Counted from the stretch's first letter, positions 49,501 through 61,464 are shown. The stretch: DNA of 64,000 bases from Mesostigma viride (GCA_009746045.1 RPFO01000276.1:1554824-1618823); one strand, 5' to 3'. Notes: generated by a model not told the origin, from the letters alone. Numbers and translations are program-made.

Positions 49501-50510
49501 ACCGCGTCACCCACCTGCCATGTAACCGCAAACCACATGCCCAACCGCAGCCGCAAGCCCAAGCATGCCATGAGGAACATGTTGGAGGACATGGGGATGC
49601 GGGGGGTGGGGCATGGGGAGTTCAGGGATCGTTTGTCGCTGGCATGGCTGCTGCGCTACCAACTTGCACATGCACGTACCTCTTTTCAACGCGCAACCTG
49701 TCGTACTCAGAATCAGCAATGCTCAGCAACGCGGCCGCACGGGAGCGAACCTGTCACGCAGAAGAGCACGCACACACGCGTATGCAACGTTTCGTGACAT
49801 TGCATACGCAACCACGCCTGCGCAGAGGGGACCGCGCCCGCACCTTTACTGCTTTGGTTGGTGGTGTTAACACGACAGAACCAGAGAGTGGGGGGGGGAG
49901 GGGGTGAGACACGCACACGGCTGCAAGAGGCGTTGGGGCCCGTGTATCGGTGAACATAGCACTCCCCAAGGACAAGGGTGAGCACCGAGCACCAAGCAGG
50001 TCGGGCACTCTGATGCTAAAACCCATCAGATCAATTGGGGTTCCTGCTAGCCCAGACACAGGGCACATTTGAATCATTAGCGACGTCATCGCGCAAGCTT
50101 TGTGAATTCAAATGTGCTGAGCCCAGGCAGCCAGATCCCCTCCGTGCACGGGCCAAGAGAATGACCAAGTGCCTGTGGGTGGGAGAAAATTTAAACCACA
50201 AGGCATCACAGTTGTGCCCTGGAGAAAGCTATACATGCAAACATAAGCGAATACAAAGCATTCTGGCCCCCTTAAGAACAACCAAGTGTGGATAAACACC
50301 GGCAGGCCATACTGGAACCGTACTCTAGGCACAAGTATGAAAGGGACCAGGAACGCCAAACAAAGCCACCGGTGGGACACAGTCAATATTGCCAAGGGGC
50401 CCCACAACAGATGCAGAGAAGCAGGAAGCAACGAAGACGACACCAACCTCCTTTAACTGGTTCAACTGTGTGTAAAGCTCATCACGCTTGACCTCCATCA
50501 GACGCAAAAC
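46554..50510 (-). CDS. EsV-1-7 cysteine-repeat protein with coiled coil and Gln-rich tail (5' end unresolved)
   Basis: Exons found: 50510-50448, 49750-49680, 49252-48298, 48038-46554 (TAG at 46556-46554). All are GT..AG and in phase, giving 857 residues so far. Residues 1-80 form a probable coiled coil (LRLMEVKRDELYTQLNQLKE...SEYDRLRVEKRTLKAKVRQF). There follows a 280-residue Ala/Pro/Gly/Thr-rich region with a Lys/Glu/Asp stretch (about 200-240) ending KPRVKRARAG, a plausible nuclear signal. Seven 39-residue repeats (about 368-640) have the pattern C-x5-C-x16-C-x2-H-x12. A poly-Gln/Leu block and an Ala/Pro/Val tail follow. The repeats match the EsV-1-7 motif (published as C-x4-C-x16-C-x2-H), known from brown algal IMMEDIATE UPRIGHT and from phaeoviruses. 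The molecular function of the family is unknown; regulatory or DNA/RNA binding is a guess. More 5' exons probably lie between 50511 and 51100. Confidence 0.85.
47205..48026 (-). repeat. Seven 117-bp EsV-1-7 coding repeats
   Basis: In-frame units run from 48026 to about 47207, each encoding for example C-E-F-P-G-G-C then ESRPSFAARGEKRGRF then C-K-E-H then AESHMVNVVNRK. Cys and His positions are invariant in all seven. Repeat 7 has one extra residue between Cys2 and Cys3 (WRRGEKRGRF) and lacks the MVNV end. The unit matches EsV-1-7 in spacing and in the RFC..HA..MVNV signature, apart from five rather than four residues between the first two cysteines. Confidence 0.9.
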
Positions 50511-51513
50511 CTGCAGATGCGGACGCCAAGATTGCGAGGAAACGTACTCAATTGGACACCCAGACCATCGAAACAGGTGCAGAAGATGACGCACTCGACT
50601 GATCCGGCTGCAGGGTTCAACAGTGTACAACAGAATTCAAATTACCTCGGAAATTTTCCTTGTAGGCTTTCTCCAGAGAGAGTCACAGGCCGAGCCACCA
50701 CGCGTGGCGTGCACAACCCTGGAACCTTCGTCAGCTTAGCGGGCTCAGAATTCTCCAAAGTTATGAAAAACTAAACCGCCAGTGAATTGCTGAACCTACG
50801 GGTAACGTAGAACTAGCGTCTTTAGGCATCATGACCGACAACCAACGCCAGCGCTCCCGAAATCACAGGAGCTCGCGCCCAACGATTTGAAACCGTTCCC
50901 AATGCCCCTCAAACGCGCAAAAACACGGATTTCCACTGAAGGGGAGAACCCTTTCCTCAACAATGTGCGATCTCCAGCCAAATCGCGGTATTTGCGTCGA
51001 AAAAAGAAAAATAACGATCAAAAATCAAACTCGTCGCACCGTCTAGGACCAACGGGGGAAGTCGTTGCTGGCGAACTCATTTTCATCTCCATCGCGGTTG
51101 TTCTTGCAAACTTGTGTCCCTGGTGGTGACAAAGGAGCGCAACAACAAAAAGCGACAAGAGAGCCCCAAGTTTGGGGGTCGCTAGGGGGCAAGGCCCTTT
51201 TCCCAGTTCCGCAGACGACACGCTTTGTCAGAATTAGCTATTTTTGAATGCCTGCACGTGTACGGCCGTTCCGGGGGCTGGCCTCTGTCACATCCCGTTA
51301 TCTTCTCAGGACGCACTACTACTGGAGGTTGATGAACCACAGGTTCGTCGAAAATTGCGTGGACAGCAGACGCGACTGACGCATCCACAGTTGATGAGTA
51401 TGTATCGTCAGTACACTGTACAGTCCAATTCACGATCATGGTTCAAAATTAACCGCCCAGGCCGTTTGACGGAGCCCTTCTCGTCCCACTGACGGCCGCC
51501 GTGCCCAGATATC
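50511..51513. other. 5' flank of the EsV-1-7 gene
   Basis: It probably holds the promoter and one or more 5' exons. The minus strand has an open stretch just before exon 50448-50510 (about 50735-50650, ending ISE|GTAATT) whose phase would fit, but no start codon could be linked with confidence. Nothing else was recognised. Confidence 0.35.
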
Positions 51514-52772
<1,259 letters not shown>

Positions 52773-52789
52773 CACCGCGCCACAGGCAC

Positions 52790-53695
52790 TTAGCCGCCCC
52801 CGATTTTTTTTTTTTTTTTTTGTGACAGCTGCAAACAAATATGTACCACTGAAATCAGGCATTTTCGCGGGACGAAGGTGATTAGACGACGGCGATGGCG
52901 GCAGGTAGATCTCGCCAGTTTTCGCGCGAATTTCAGTGGCTGTTGGGTGGCACGACCATGATGATGCGTTCAAAGGTTGATAATTAGGTTTCTACGAGTT
53001 TGTTGAGGTACTGGGGCAAAGGAAACGTAGTTTTTTCCAGTTTCTCACCCAACTTTCATGCGGAAACCCTGGAAACCGGCATACATATTATTACGTCAAG
53101 ACTCCTCGGGTCTGCTGCGGCACCATGCTTGGTATTTCCATGGTGTTTCGACTTCTTAACACATGTTTATTCATTCCGAACGCCCGGACTCTCGGCTAAA
53201 CCGAGATTTGTGCAGACTTTTATTAGGTAGCTCCGGGCATGATGGTGCCTGCAAATAGCGTAAGGCGTGACCGTGGCTATTGCTACGGTATGCTGTATTT
53301 TCCTGGAAATGGCCTCTGCCACCGGCTCAATAGTGCTTGCAGGCGTAAGTATATCGTGTTTCTACCTAGTTTCTGCCAGTTTTCCACCTCAACCGTCTTT
53401 GACTCGTGACTAAAATGAGTCACGAGTTGCACAGTATGCCACAGGTGCCCCCATTCAGCCTAATTATTTTTTCTAGACCATACTAGGAACCAAGCACAAC
53501 CATATTAGGGCCCACCTGGGGGTATAGTGGGTGGTCCCAGTACTAGCCCCCCCTGCTCTATAAATAGCCCCCCCCTCAGGGGGGTAGGGTGAGTGTGCGC
53601 GGTGACACCCTTATTATAATGGATGATAGACCCCTTTCCTCAATGAGTTGACCCTGGGGTTGTTTTTGTAGATAGATTTTTTAGTTAGGATGGGA
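52790..53695. other. Intergenic stretch, no gene seen
   Basis: It begins with a T homopolymer (52805-52820). A small palindrome CTCGTGACTAAAATGAGTCACGAG lies near 53403-53426. The rest is AT-rich sequence without a supported ORF. Confidence 0.4.
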
Positions 53696-54215
53696 TACAA
53701 ACACTAAAAATTGTAACTCCCCCAGGGACCCATCAGCTGGTGCTAAAAATAACTGGTGACTATTTTGAGTCGCGAGTTTTGGGGGGGGCTAAAATAGGCA
53801 TCCTAGTGCAGTTTTGAACATGGAAACGATAGGTAAGCATGGAGTATGGGCAAACATGCATGCTAACACTTATTCCAACCTGTGTGCCACCAATACCTGC
53901 CATAACCACTGCAGGTCCCTGCCGGATATGATTGGAGACGACTACGCGCGGGCCGCGAGTACGGGGTTCACAACCTTATCATGCATGATGGAGCACGTAT
54001 ACCTTGGATTTCACCCTAGTATTTCAGGGGGGACTGCAACTGTACCCAAGCACTACATCCAAACACTTACATGTCTTGTTTCACCCAGGGACCCACAAGA
54101 TAATGCTAAAAATAGCTGGTGACTATTTTGAGTCACCAGTTTTGGGGGGGCTAGAATAAACATCCTAGTGCAGTTTTGAACATGGAAATGATAGCTAAGC
54201 ATGAAACATGCATGA
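53695..54215. repeat. ~360-bp direct duplication, AT-rich
   Basis: GGTGACTATTTTGAGTC...AGTTTTGG then CATCCTAGTGCAGTTTTGAA then CATGGAAACGATAGGTAAGC occurs at about 53754-53842 and again, diverged, at about 54117-54202. The two copies are separated by about 362 bp, consistent with an old tandem duplication or two copies of one repeat. Confidence 0.75.
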
Positions 54216-54629
54216 TTATGTTTATTCCAGCCTATGTGGCACAAATATATGCCACAATAAGCGTAAATGCTTGCAGACCCGCTGATACTGTGGTACTTAT
54301 TTTTACATGCATGATGGACCTTGCACACAAAGTCAAAACATCCCAGCACTCCTAGATAAATTAGTGACCAAGGGACCATGCATGCAGTAACACTGAAAAT
54401 TGCCAACTAGAAATAGGTGGCACTGTGACCATCACGGAGCAGATTTTCAAACTGCACAAGTTATGCATAAACATGAAAGCTAATAAGACATGACCATGAA
54501 ACAATAACCCATGCAGGCTAACAACATGAAACCAAATAACACATGCACAGGTGGGTCCATGAAACAATAACACACACTTCAAACCATGCCGGCCCATGGT
54601 GATACACGGCGCGCATGATTATGAGCGCG

Positions 54630-55246
54630 GGCAGGAAAGGCCAAATGCCATGCCACGTAGGCAACAAATGCTAGCATTCTTAGTCAGCCTCCGTAGGACT
54701 ATATCCCAGGCGGACATGCTCCGCCCTGAGATGGCGGCGCCGCGCCACCCCCTTGAGCTTCCGGGTGGTGGCTGCTGCCCCCCTCGTGGTAGTGGCGCCC
54801 TTGAAATTCTTGGCGCATTCGCCACGCTGGGAGAGGCGCTGCCATACCCGCTGCTTCGTCACGTTGAAGTCCAGCCCCTCCACCTGCCCGGAGTGGAAGA
54901 GGCCGAAGCAGTTCCGCTCGCTGTTGCTGCAGAACGCCATGTCACAGTGCTCGCACATGACCGAGGTCTTGTGCTTCCTGCCTTGCGCGCAGCACAGTTG
55001 GCACAGCACCTGCTCCACCCAGAAATTCGCCCATCTCATGCATTGTTAAGGGGTGCCACTCACGCTCACCTGGCTTGCCCGCCCCCTTGAGCTCAGCATA
55101 GTCGTTGGTCTCCTTGACAATCTTGGCCACGACATCACGTTGGGACCAGAAAAGGGAGAACAGCCCGAGGGGCCCAAACTTGAGCTGGGCAGGGGTCCGG
55201 GTGGTTTTACCGGATTAGGATACATTTGCACGGCTTCAAATGTATC
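54630..55246 (-). pseudogene. piggyBac-like (PGBD) transposase, internally deleted
   Basis: The minus strand reads LGLFSLFWSQRDVVAKIVKE then TNDYAELKGAGK and EWHPLTMHEMGEF, the N-terminal signature of DDE_Tnp_1_7 (lF..ff...v..iv.eTN.YA...W.plt..Em..Fl). It jumps directly, with a frame change near 55040, to CQLCCAQGRKHKTSVMCEHC then DMAFCSNSERNCFGLFH, the C-terminal zinc-ribbon of piggyBac transposases. The whole catalytic DDE core (several hundred residues) is missing. A palindrome GGATACATTTG/CAAATGTATCC at 55215-55246 lies at its 5' end and may be part of a terminal repeat. It is a deletion derivative that could be mobilised only in trans. Confidence 0.75.
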
Positions 55247-55259
55247 CTAAATGCACCAT

Positions 55260-56020
55260 TGGCAAACATGGTTTCTGGACATGGTCAATATCATTCATAT
55301 GTTTGGCAAGCATGATATGATCATGCTTGCCAAAGATGTTGTCTCTTTTCATATTTCACACATATATTATCGGCCTCGGCGTGCCATGCTTCCACGTTTG
55401 TTGTCTCTTTTCATATATTGTGAATATGATCAATAAAATTCCAAACATGACCATGTTGGAGACTTCAAGTGGAGCATCATGATTACTGTTTTCACTATTA
55501 CGTAACCCATGGTTCATGTTAACATGGCATAATGAGCAATCCTATTGACCCCATGACTAATGGTGAAGTTAATAAAGTTACATCGTGGCACGTCACTATA
55601 GCATCAAGTTGCATCATTGTGCATAAAGTAGTTTAGCACTGAGTTGGCATGCCAACACCAGGTACACTAAATAAATTAAAACCAGAATTGATAAACAACC
55701 CAGTATCCAAATACAGTATCCATATATATGCAGGTCGTACTACAGGTACAGCCACGGCTGCCACGCGGCTTCTGCAGCGATCACGCTCTTTCTCCTAGAC
55801 AATTGCTCTACTGGTCCCTACAGGTCGGTCGACTTGGACCATGATGCGTCAAGAACAGTTAATTGACCGACTTAAACAAGATGTTTGTCTACATGCAGCT
55901 GTCTGCACCTAACTAACGCGAAACCGCGTGCTACCAAATATAGGGGCAAATGCATGAGTAACACATGTCAACGCACAACCGGTGGAAATCACGCGATACC
56001 AACCGCGGCAACAGTGGTGT
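55260..56020. other. AT-rich intergenic region with palindrome
   Basis: A perfect palindrome TTTGGCAAGCATGAT-ATG-ATCATGCTTGCCAAA lies at about 55299-55331. GTTGTCTCTTTTCATAT is repeated directly near 55338 and 55399. No gene was seen. Confidence 0.6.
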
Positions 56021-56029
56021 GAACATAGC

Positions 56030-56475
56030 GGGCACTGACATGCAAAAAAGCACCAGCAGCGGCATCAGTAGCAAATTGTAGTAGCGGAACAATAGCCACT
56101 ACATCAATGCAACAACACATCAGCCCAGCAACACAGCAGCAGCATGACCGTAGCACAGCAGCAGCACAACTGTAGCACATCAACACGGCCGCATAGCAGG
56201 AGCACAAGTCAGCGCAGCAGCAACTTAGTATGCCGATTCCTGAATTTCCTATCAGTGGACTATAGTCCATTGATAGGAAATTCACTAATAGGCAGTACTA
56301 GCTCAGCAGCACGGCAGCAATGCAGCAGTGCATCAACACAGCAGCACGACAGCAATACATCAGCGGCACGGCAGCAATGCAGCAACACATCAGCACAATA
56401 GCACAGCAGCAGCACGGCAGCAATGCAGCAGCAATAGCATGGCAGCACAGCAGCAGCAGCAGCACATGAGCAGCT
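56030..56475. repeat. Degenerate AGC/ACA-rich low-complexity tract with central palindrome
   Basis: Loose repeats of AGCAGCACAGCAGCA and GCAGCAATGCAGCA. At 56243-56284 a palindrome with 20-bp arms (GAATTTCCTATCAGTGGACT / AGTCCATTGATAGGAAATTC) interrupts it with only one mismatch. Confidence 0.8.
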
Positions 56476-56500
56476 CAATGACAACAACGCTGCTTGCGCT

Positions 56501-58032
56501 TCAGCAGTCGTCGTCGTCGTCATCGTCATCGGCAAGGATGAGCGCTCGCTTCCGACGCCGGGAGGCGCCTGCGTTGTTGTTCTCCGCCACAACGTCGCTG
56601 GGTGGAACCATCTCGCGCAATCGAGCCTCGGCCAGGGTGATATCCGGCGCTTGCAACGCAGGGACGACCACACCGGGGCACCCGCAGATCTGTGCCTCCA
56701 GCTCGTGGAGAGGCACGCAAGAAACCGCGTCCTCCTCCCAACGGGCACCCCAGTACATGGCTACCATGTCGTTTTGCGTGTCGACAACAGCGACACGACC
56801 ATGGTACCTGCCGTCCCGGCTTTCGGTGCGACCGTCCGCGGATGTCACACGCTCCGACGCCCAATGACACACGACTTGCCCTACGAGGTTGCGGCTGCCA
56901 CTCTTGACCTGCAGCGTTACGCCTTCCCAGCATGCCTTCGCCATGCCGACGATGCCCTTCGAGCATTCAGCATCTTGCCACTTCACGACCGGGTGTTCCG
57001 CGTCATAGGGCACCTCCTTCAGCGCCTTTAGGCACTCCTTGGTGAGCTTTTCGTTCGCACCCAAGGAGACTCCATGGGGCGGCTGACCTCGCTTGCCCAC
57101 CACTTGTGTCAAGACGAGGTCTGAGGCGGTGATGATCACCGTGTGCGCCGCAGTGGTTGGCGGATGGGGCCATTGCGCAATGTCTGTATTCCACGGGTGC
57201 CACGTGTCATGCAAATGCTTAGCGCGGTATACAAAGAGCTCAATAGAAGGTTGGCCGCCATCCTCCTTCGCAACCACCTCCTTGATGATGCCAACGAGGA
57301 CTGGAGTCCACGTGAGCTTCGAGTTGCAGAGAATACCAGCTGAAGGGTGCCAGTATAGAACAGCGGAGCCTTTCTCAACGCCTTGCATGCGCTTCAAGTA
57401 AGCGACCTTGGCTGCCATGGCCCTGTCTTCTGCCGCCCATTCCTGCTGTGTGTGGCCATCATGACGAACTCGGTCTACCAGCGGGGTGACGCGCACCGCC
57501 TCTGCGTCGACCAACGCCATGAAGTGCTCTTCTTGCGTCGGTGGTGGTTCAGGCGCTGCATCGTGCTCACGCAGGGCGGAGATGTCCGCGCGAGATGGCC
57601 ACGGCAAAGGGCGCCACTCCTCAGGCACCTCCTCAGGGGCATGTGGGACTTGACTTGCGAAAAAAGGCCTTGTTTGGCTTGATGGTGTCGGGCGGAAAGT
57701 ACCACTGCCAGATGCCATGGGGCAACTTCTCGACCCTTGTTTTGATCGACTCCAGCTCCTTCCCCAGAAACTCCATGTTCAATGGTGCGAAGGCTGGGGT
57801 GTCCTGCAACATCGGAATGCGGTCTGGATCCACAAGTCGGACGCCAAACAGCGGCCGCCCCTCCGCATCAAACCTGTATGGCTGTGTCATCGCCTTCCCG
57901 CACCGTGGCGCGCCTTCCTGTCGAGTCCCCGCGGGCTGCCACGGCGTCTTTTGGGACTCCGTGGTCCGGTAGGACAACCAGGTCTCTGTGTTGCCCTGTA
58001 CCTGGAAGAAGACGGCGTGGTGCACCTTCATT
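56501..58032 (-). CDS. Unassigned ORF, two frames joined by an apparent 1-nt frameshift
   Basis: The upstream frame starts MKVHHAVFFQVQGNTETWLS at 58032 and runs to KLPHGIWQWYFPPDTIKPNK then AFF at about 57660. At a run of six T (minus strand) the other frame continues with ASQVPHAPEEVPEEWRPLPW. It ends ILADDDDDDDD-C-stop at 56501. The joined product would be about 510 residues. Visible features are a Pro/Glu-rich segment, SAVLYWHPSAGILCNSKLTW, FVYRAKHLHDTWHPW, GRVAVVDTQNDMVAMYWGAR and an acidic tail. I do not recognise a family. Its position between a dead piggyBac and satellite DNA suggests a mobile-element passenger, but an ordinary gene with a short intron or an assembly indel is possible. 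Confidence 0.45.
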
Positions 58033-58049
58033 GAGCGACCGCGTTTTTC

Positions 58050-59060
58050 AGGCACCGGCTGTGCCGCTCCGCCGCTCCGCCGCTCCGCCGCCCGCCGCTG
58101 CCGCCGCCGCCGCCCGCCGCGCGCCGGCTGCCCCGCCCCGTAGCCCGTCGACAGGCTGCCCCGCCCCGCCGCATGCCAGCTGCGCCGGCCCGCCGCCCAC
58201 GCGCGCCGGCAGCGCCGTTGGCCCCCCGCGCGCCGACGGCCCTGCCCCGCCGCCCGTTGACAGCCCCGCCCCGCCGCATGCCAGCTGCGCCGGCCCGCCG
58301 CCCATGCGCGCCGGCAGCGCCGCTGGCCCCCCGCGCGCCGACGGCCCTGCCCCGCCGCCCGTCGACTGCCCCGCCCCGCCGCCCGTCGACAGCCCTGCCC
58401 CGCCGCATGCAGGCTGCGCCGCCGCTGCCACCTCGCTGCGCGCTGGCTGCGCCACCTCGCCGCCCGCCGACGGCGCCGCCCCGCCGCGCACCGGCTGCCC
58501 CGCCCCGCCGCCTGTCGACTGCCCCGCCCCGCCGCATGCCAGCTGCGCCGGCCCGCCGCCCACGCGCGCCGGCAGCGCCGCTGGCCCCCCGCGCGCTGAC
58601 GGCCCTGCCCCGCCGCCCGTCGACTGCCCCGCCCCGCCGCCCGTCGACAGCCCCGACCCACCGCATGCCAGGTGCGCCGGCCCGCCGCCCGCGCGCGCCG
58701 GCAGCGCCGCTGGCCCCCCGCGCGCCGACGGCCCTGCCCCGCCGCCCGTCGACAGCCCTGCCCCGCCGCCCGTCGACAGCCCCGCCCCGCCGCATGCCAG
58801 CTGCGCCGGCCCGCTGCCCACGCGCGCCGGCAGCGCCGCTGGCCCTGCCCCGCCGCCCGTCGACTGCCCCGCCCCGCCGCCCGTCGACAGCCCTGCCCCG
58901 CCGCATGCCAGGTGCGCCGGCCCGCCGCCCGCGCGCACCGGCAGCGCCGCTGGCCCCCCGCGCGCCGACGGCCCTGCCCCGCCGCCCGTCGACAGCCCCG
59001 CCCCGCCGCATGCCAGCTGCGCCGGCCGGCCGCCCATGCGCGCCATGCGCTTCGCAGGTC
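58050..59060. repeat. GC-rich minisatellite, open on both strands
   Basis: Imperfect units built from GCCGCATGCCAGCTGCGCC, GGCCCGCCGCCC, CGCGCCGGCAGCGCCG, GCGCCGACGGCCCTGCCCC and CCGCCCGTCGAC recur about 9 times in variable combinations (roughly 100 bp each). Plus frames read Pro/Ala-rich peptides (PAPPPVDSPAPPHASCAGPP) and minus frames Arg/Gly/Ala-rich ones. One minus frame runs without a stop into the ORF that starts at 58032. Coding status is undecided. Confidence 0.85.
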
Positions 59061-59223
59061 CATTGGGATCATGAGGCCTGCGCAAAATCTCACCTCGGAG
59101 GCCCGTGCTACTTCTAGTAAGATGCTTGCATTTTCAATGCGTCACCTATATGCAGGCATAGAGGGTGGTACATGGCGCTAGACTCATCAAGGGATAGGAG
59201 CCATGCCCTCAGCAATTACTCAC

Positions 59224-59999
59224 CTCCTGGCCCTTGCTGTTGCGGTCTCGGATGAAGATGATGGTCTACACGCCGCCGCATGCAAACAAGGAATGAGAGA
59301 CAAAGCCGTGCGAGGCCAATATGGGCACAGTGAGAGAAACAAGTCGACGCGAACCTACATCACGAGTGTCAGCGAAGGGGACCCATGGGAGAAGTCTCCC
59401 TCCCATGGTATCATTCACGGACACACGCAGCGGCCATGGGAACAGCCAAAACAGCAGGTTCACACACGCAAGGGCAACGACCTGCAGTGCCTGACCAGCA
59501 TGTCGGTCAGTTGTGATTGGCAAGGCAGAGCCACACACACCAGGTACACGCTGCATGGGCAGGGAAGACGCTCTTACATGAGAAAAAGCGAGGAAACGTG
59601 CGCGAGAAGGATATTAAGAGCGATCCGCGCTAGAAGGATGCTACAATAGCATCATATATTCAAGAATTAGCAAAGAAAGATGTAGAAAAGAGACAAAAGA
59701 AAGAAATACGAGAGAAAGCAAAGACAGGGAGCTGCCAAACCGGGCAGACAAAAGGTTACGAGCGGCAAGAGTTGTGAACGCTGCACTTGATTGCTTTCTC
59801 TGACTTGTCAACTGCGAAGAGTGACTGACTTACCTCTCTGGAAATGGTATGCTCAGCATCCCATGGTAATGAAATGGTGAGCTATGCTGTCAGACATGCC
59901 TATATAACATAGCTACCCTAGGGTCCTAATACAAAACTAGAAATCAAACCATACCGTGAGTTTCCCGGCTCGCACGGCCTCCTCCCTTTGTGCCAACGC
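59224..59999 (-). CDS. CFAP299-like (DUF4464) ciliary protein, two exons of a partial gene
   Basis: Exon 59999-59955 encodes ALAQREEAVRAGKLT. Exon 59265-59224 encodes TIIFIRDRNSKGQE. Both have TTGCAG/GTGTAG acceptors and GTATGG/GTGAGT donors and join in phase 0. The resulting 29 residues match the conserved centre of CFAP299 (A.REE...GKL..IFIRDRN..GQE), a protein of motile cilia. The expected next block (a GYIDYAHRL-like segment) was not found between 51 and 59 kb, and upstream exons were not found in the satellites to the right. The gene may be split by long repeat-filled introns, extend past the window, or be truncated. If functional, the alga makes flagella at some stage. Confidence 0.6.
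59270..59950. other. Presumed CFAP299 intron
   Basis: Contains no recognised gene. The A-rich AGAAAG tract near 59670-59730 is low complexity. Confidence 0.4.
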
Positions 60000-60129
60000 C
60001 TGCAAACACAACGGGCCGTGGAGGAGGGTGGAAAGGTGGGCAAGTGTGGAGGAGTTTGGGGGGGACCGGGTTGAGCAGCGGTGGGGGAAAGATGTGCCGG
60101 TCATGATGTTGTCAACTACAGCTGTTGTA

Positions 60130-60440
60130 TCGTGATTCACCTTCAATAAGTCTACTGTTCTACATCCGGTGGTGGATGGACACAAGCAATAAAGGCCCCG
60201 CCCACAACTCAGATTTCTTTAGAAAATCTACTGATCTACATTCGATGGCGCCTTCACAGAAGCAGGAAACTCCGCCCACCGGTCAAATGTGACGCCCAAC
60301 AAAGCCCCAACTTATTTCTTCAAGAAGTATACTGTTTTACATCCGGTAGTGCTTGGACAGAAGCAATATGTAAAGCCCGCCCACAAATCGGATTTCTTTA
60401 CGAAAAACCTGTTTTACATTCGATGGGGTCTTGACAGATT
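60130..60440. repeat. Diverged ~85-bp tandem repeat, about 4 copies
   Basis: Blocks like TCTACTGTTCTACATCCGGT, GGACAGAAGCAATA, CCCGCCCACAA and GATTTCTTTA recur near 60150, 60227, 60328 and 60406 with considerable divergence. Confidence 0.65.
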
Positions 60441-60519
60441 CAAGCAGCAATACTCGTTTCTACCTGCGTGCGACTGCAGCGGCCGAGTGCTGCAACTTGC
60501 CTTCACGTCCCAGTCTTCA

Positions 60520-61295
60520 CGTGACAGTCCTGGTCTTCACGTCTTCACGTCTTCACGTCTTCACGTCTTCACGTCTTCACGACTTCACCTGAACTTGCGG
60601 CGTATCGTATCTTTGATACCTTGCATGCACGTCTTCACGTCTTCACGTCTTCACCGCGTCTTCACCTGTCTTCACCACGTCTTCACGTCTTCGCGTCTTC
60701 ACGTCTTCACGGCTTCACCTGAACACCTGAACTTCACCTGAACTTGCCGTATCGTGTCTTCACGTCTTCACGTCTTCACGTCTTCACGTCTTCACGTCTT
60801 CACCGCGTCTTCACCTGTCTTCACCACGTCTTCACGGCTTCACGGCTTCACGTCTTCACGGCTTCACCTGAACACCTGAACTTCACCTGAACTTGCCGTA
60901 TCGTGTCTTCACGTCTTCACGTCTTCACGTCTTCACGTCTTCACCGCGTCTTCACCTGTCTTCACCACGTCTTCACGTCTTCACGTCTTCACGTCTTCAC
61001 GGCTTCACCTGAACACCTGAACTTCACCTGAACTTGCCGTATCGTGTCTTCACGTCTTCACGTCTTCACGTCTTCACGTCTTCACGTCTTCACCGCGTCT
61101 TCACCTGTCTTCACCACGTCTTCACGGCTTCACGGCTTCACGTCTTCACGGCTTCACCTGAACACCTGAACTTCACCTGAACTTGCCGTATCGTGTCTTC
61201 ACGTCTTCACGTCTTCACGTCTTCACGTCTTCACGTCTTCACCGCGTCTTCACCTGTCTTCACCACGTCTTCACGGCTTCACCTGAACACCTGAA
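60520..61295. repeat. 9-bp CTTCACGT(C/T) satellite with higher-order structure
   Basis: TCTTCACGT units are interleaved with GCTTCACGG and CACCTGTCTTCACCACG variants. A higher-order block ending CACCTGAACTTGCCGTATCG repeats about every 141-159 bp (ends near 60750, 60900, 61041, 61200). It has no coding potential. Confidence 0.92.
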
Positions 61296-61464
61296 CTTTG
61301 CGTATCGTATCTTTCATACATTGCATCATTTGCATGCCTTGGAGCTGCACGTCTTCAAGCAGTTGTCACCCAGTTCCCGCTTGATTCAAATGCACTTCGC
61401 GCTTGAATTCGTGACTTCGCCCCGCTCAAGGTGGAAAGAATGATGGGCACTAGCCACGGGAACT

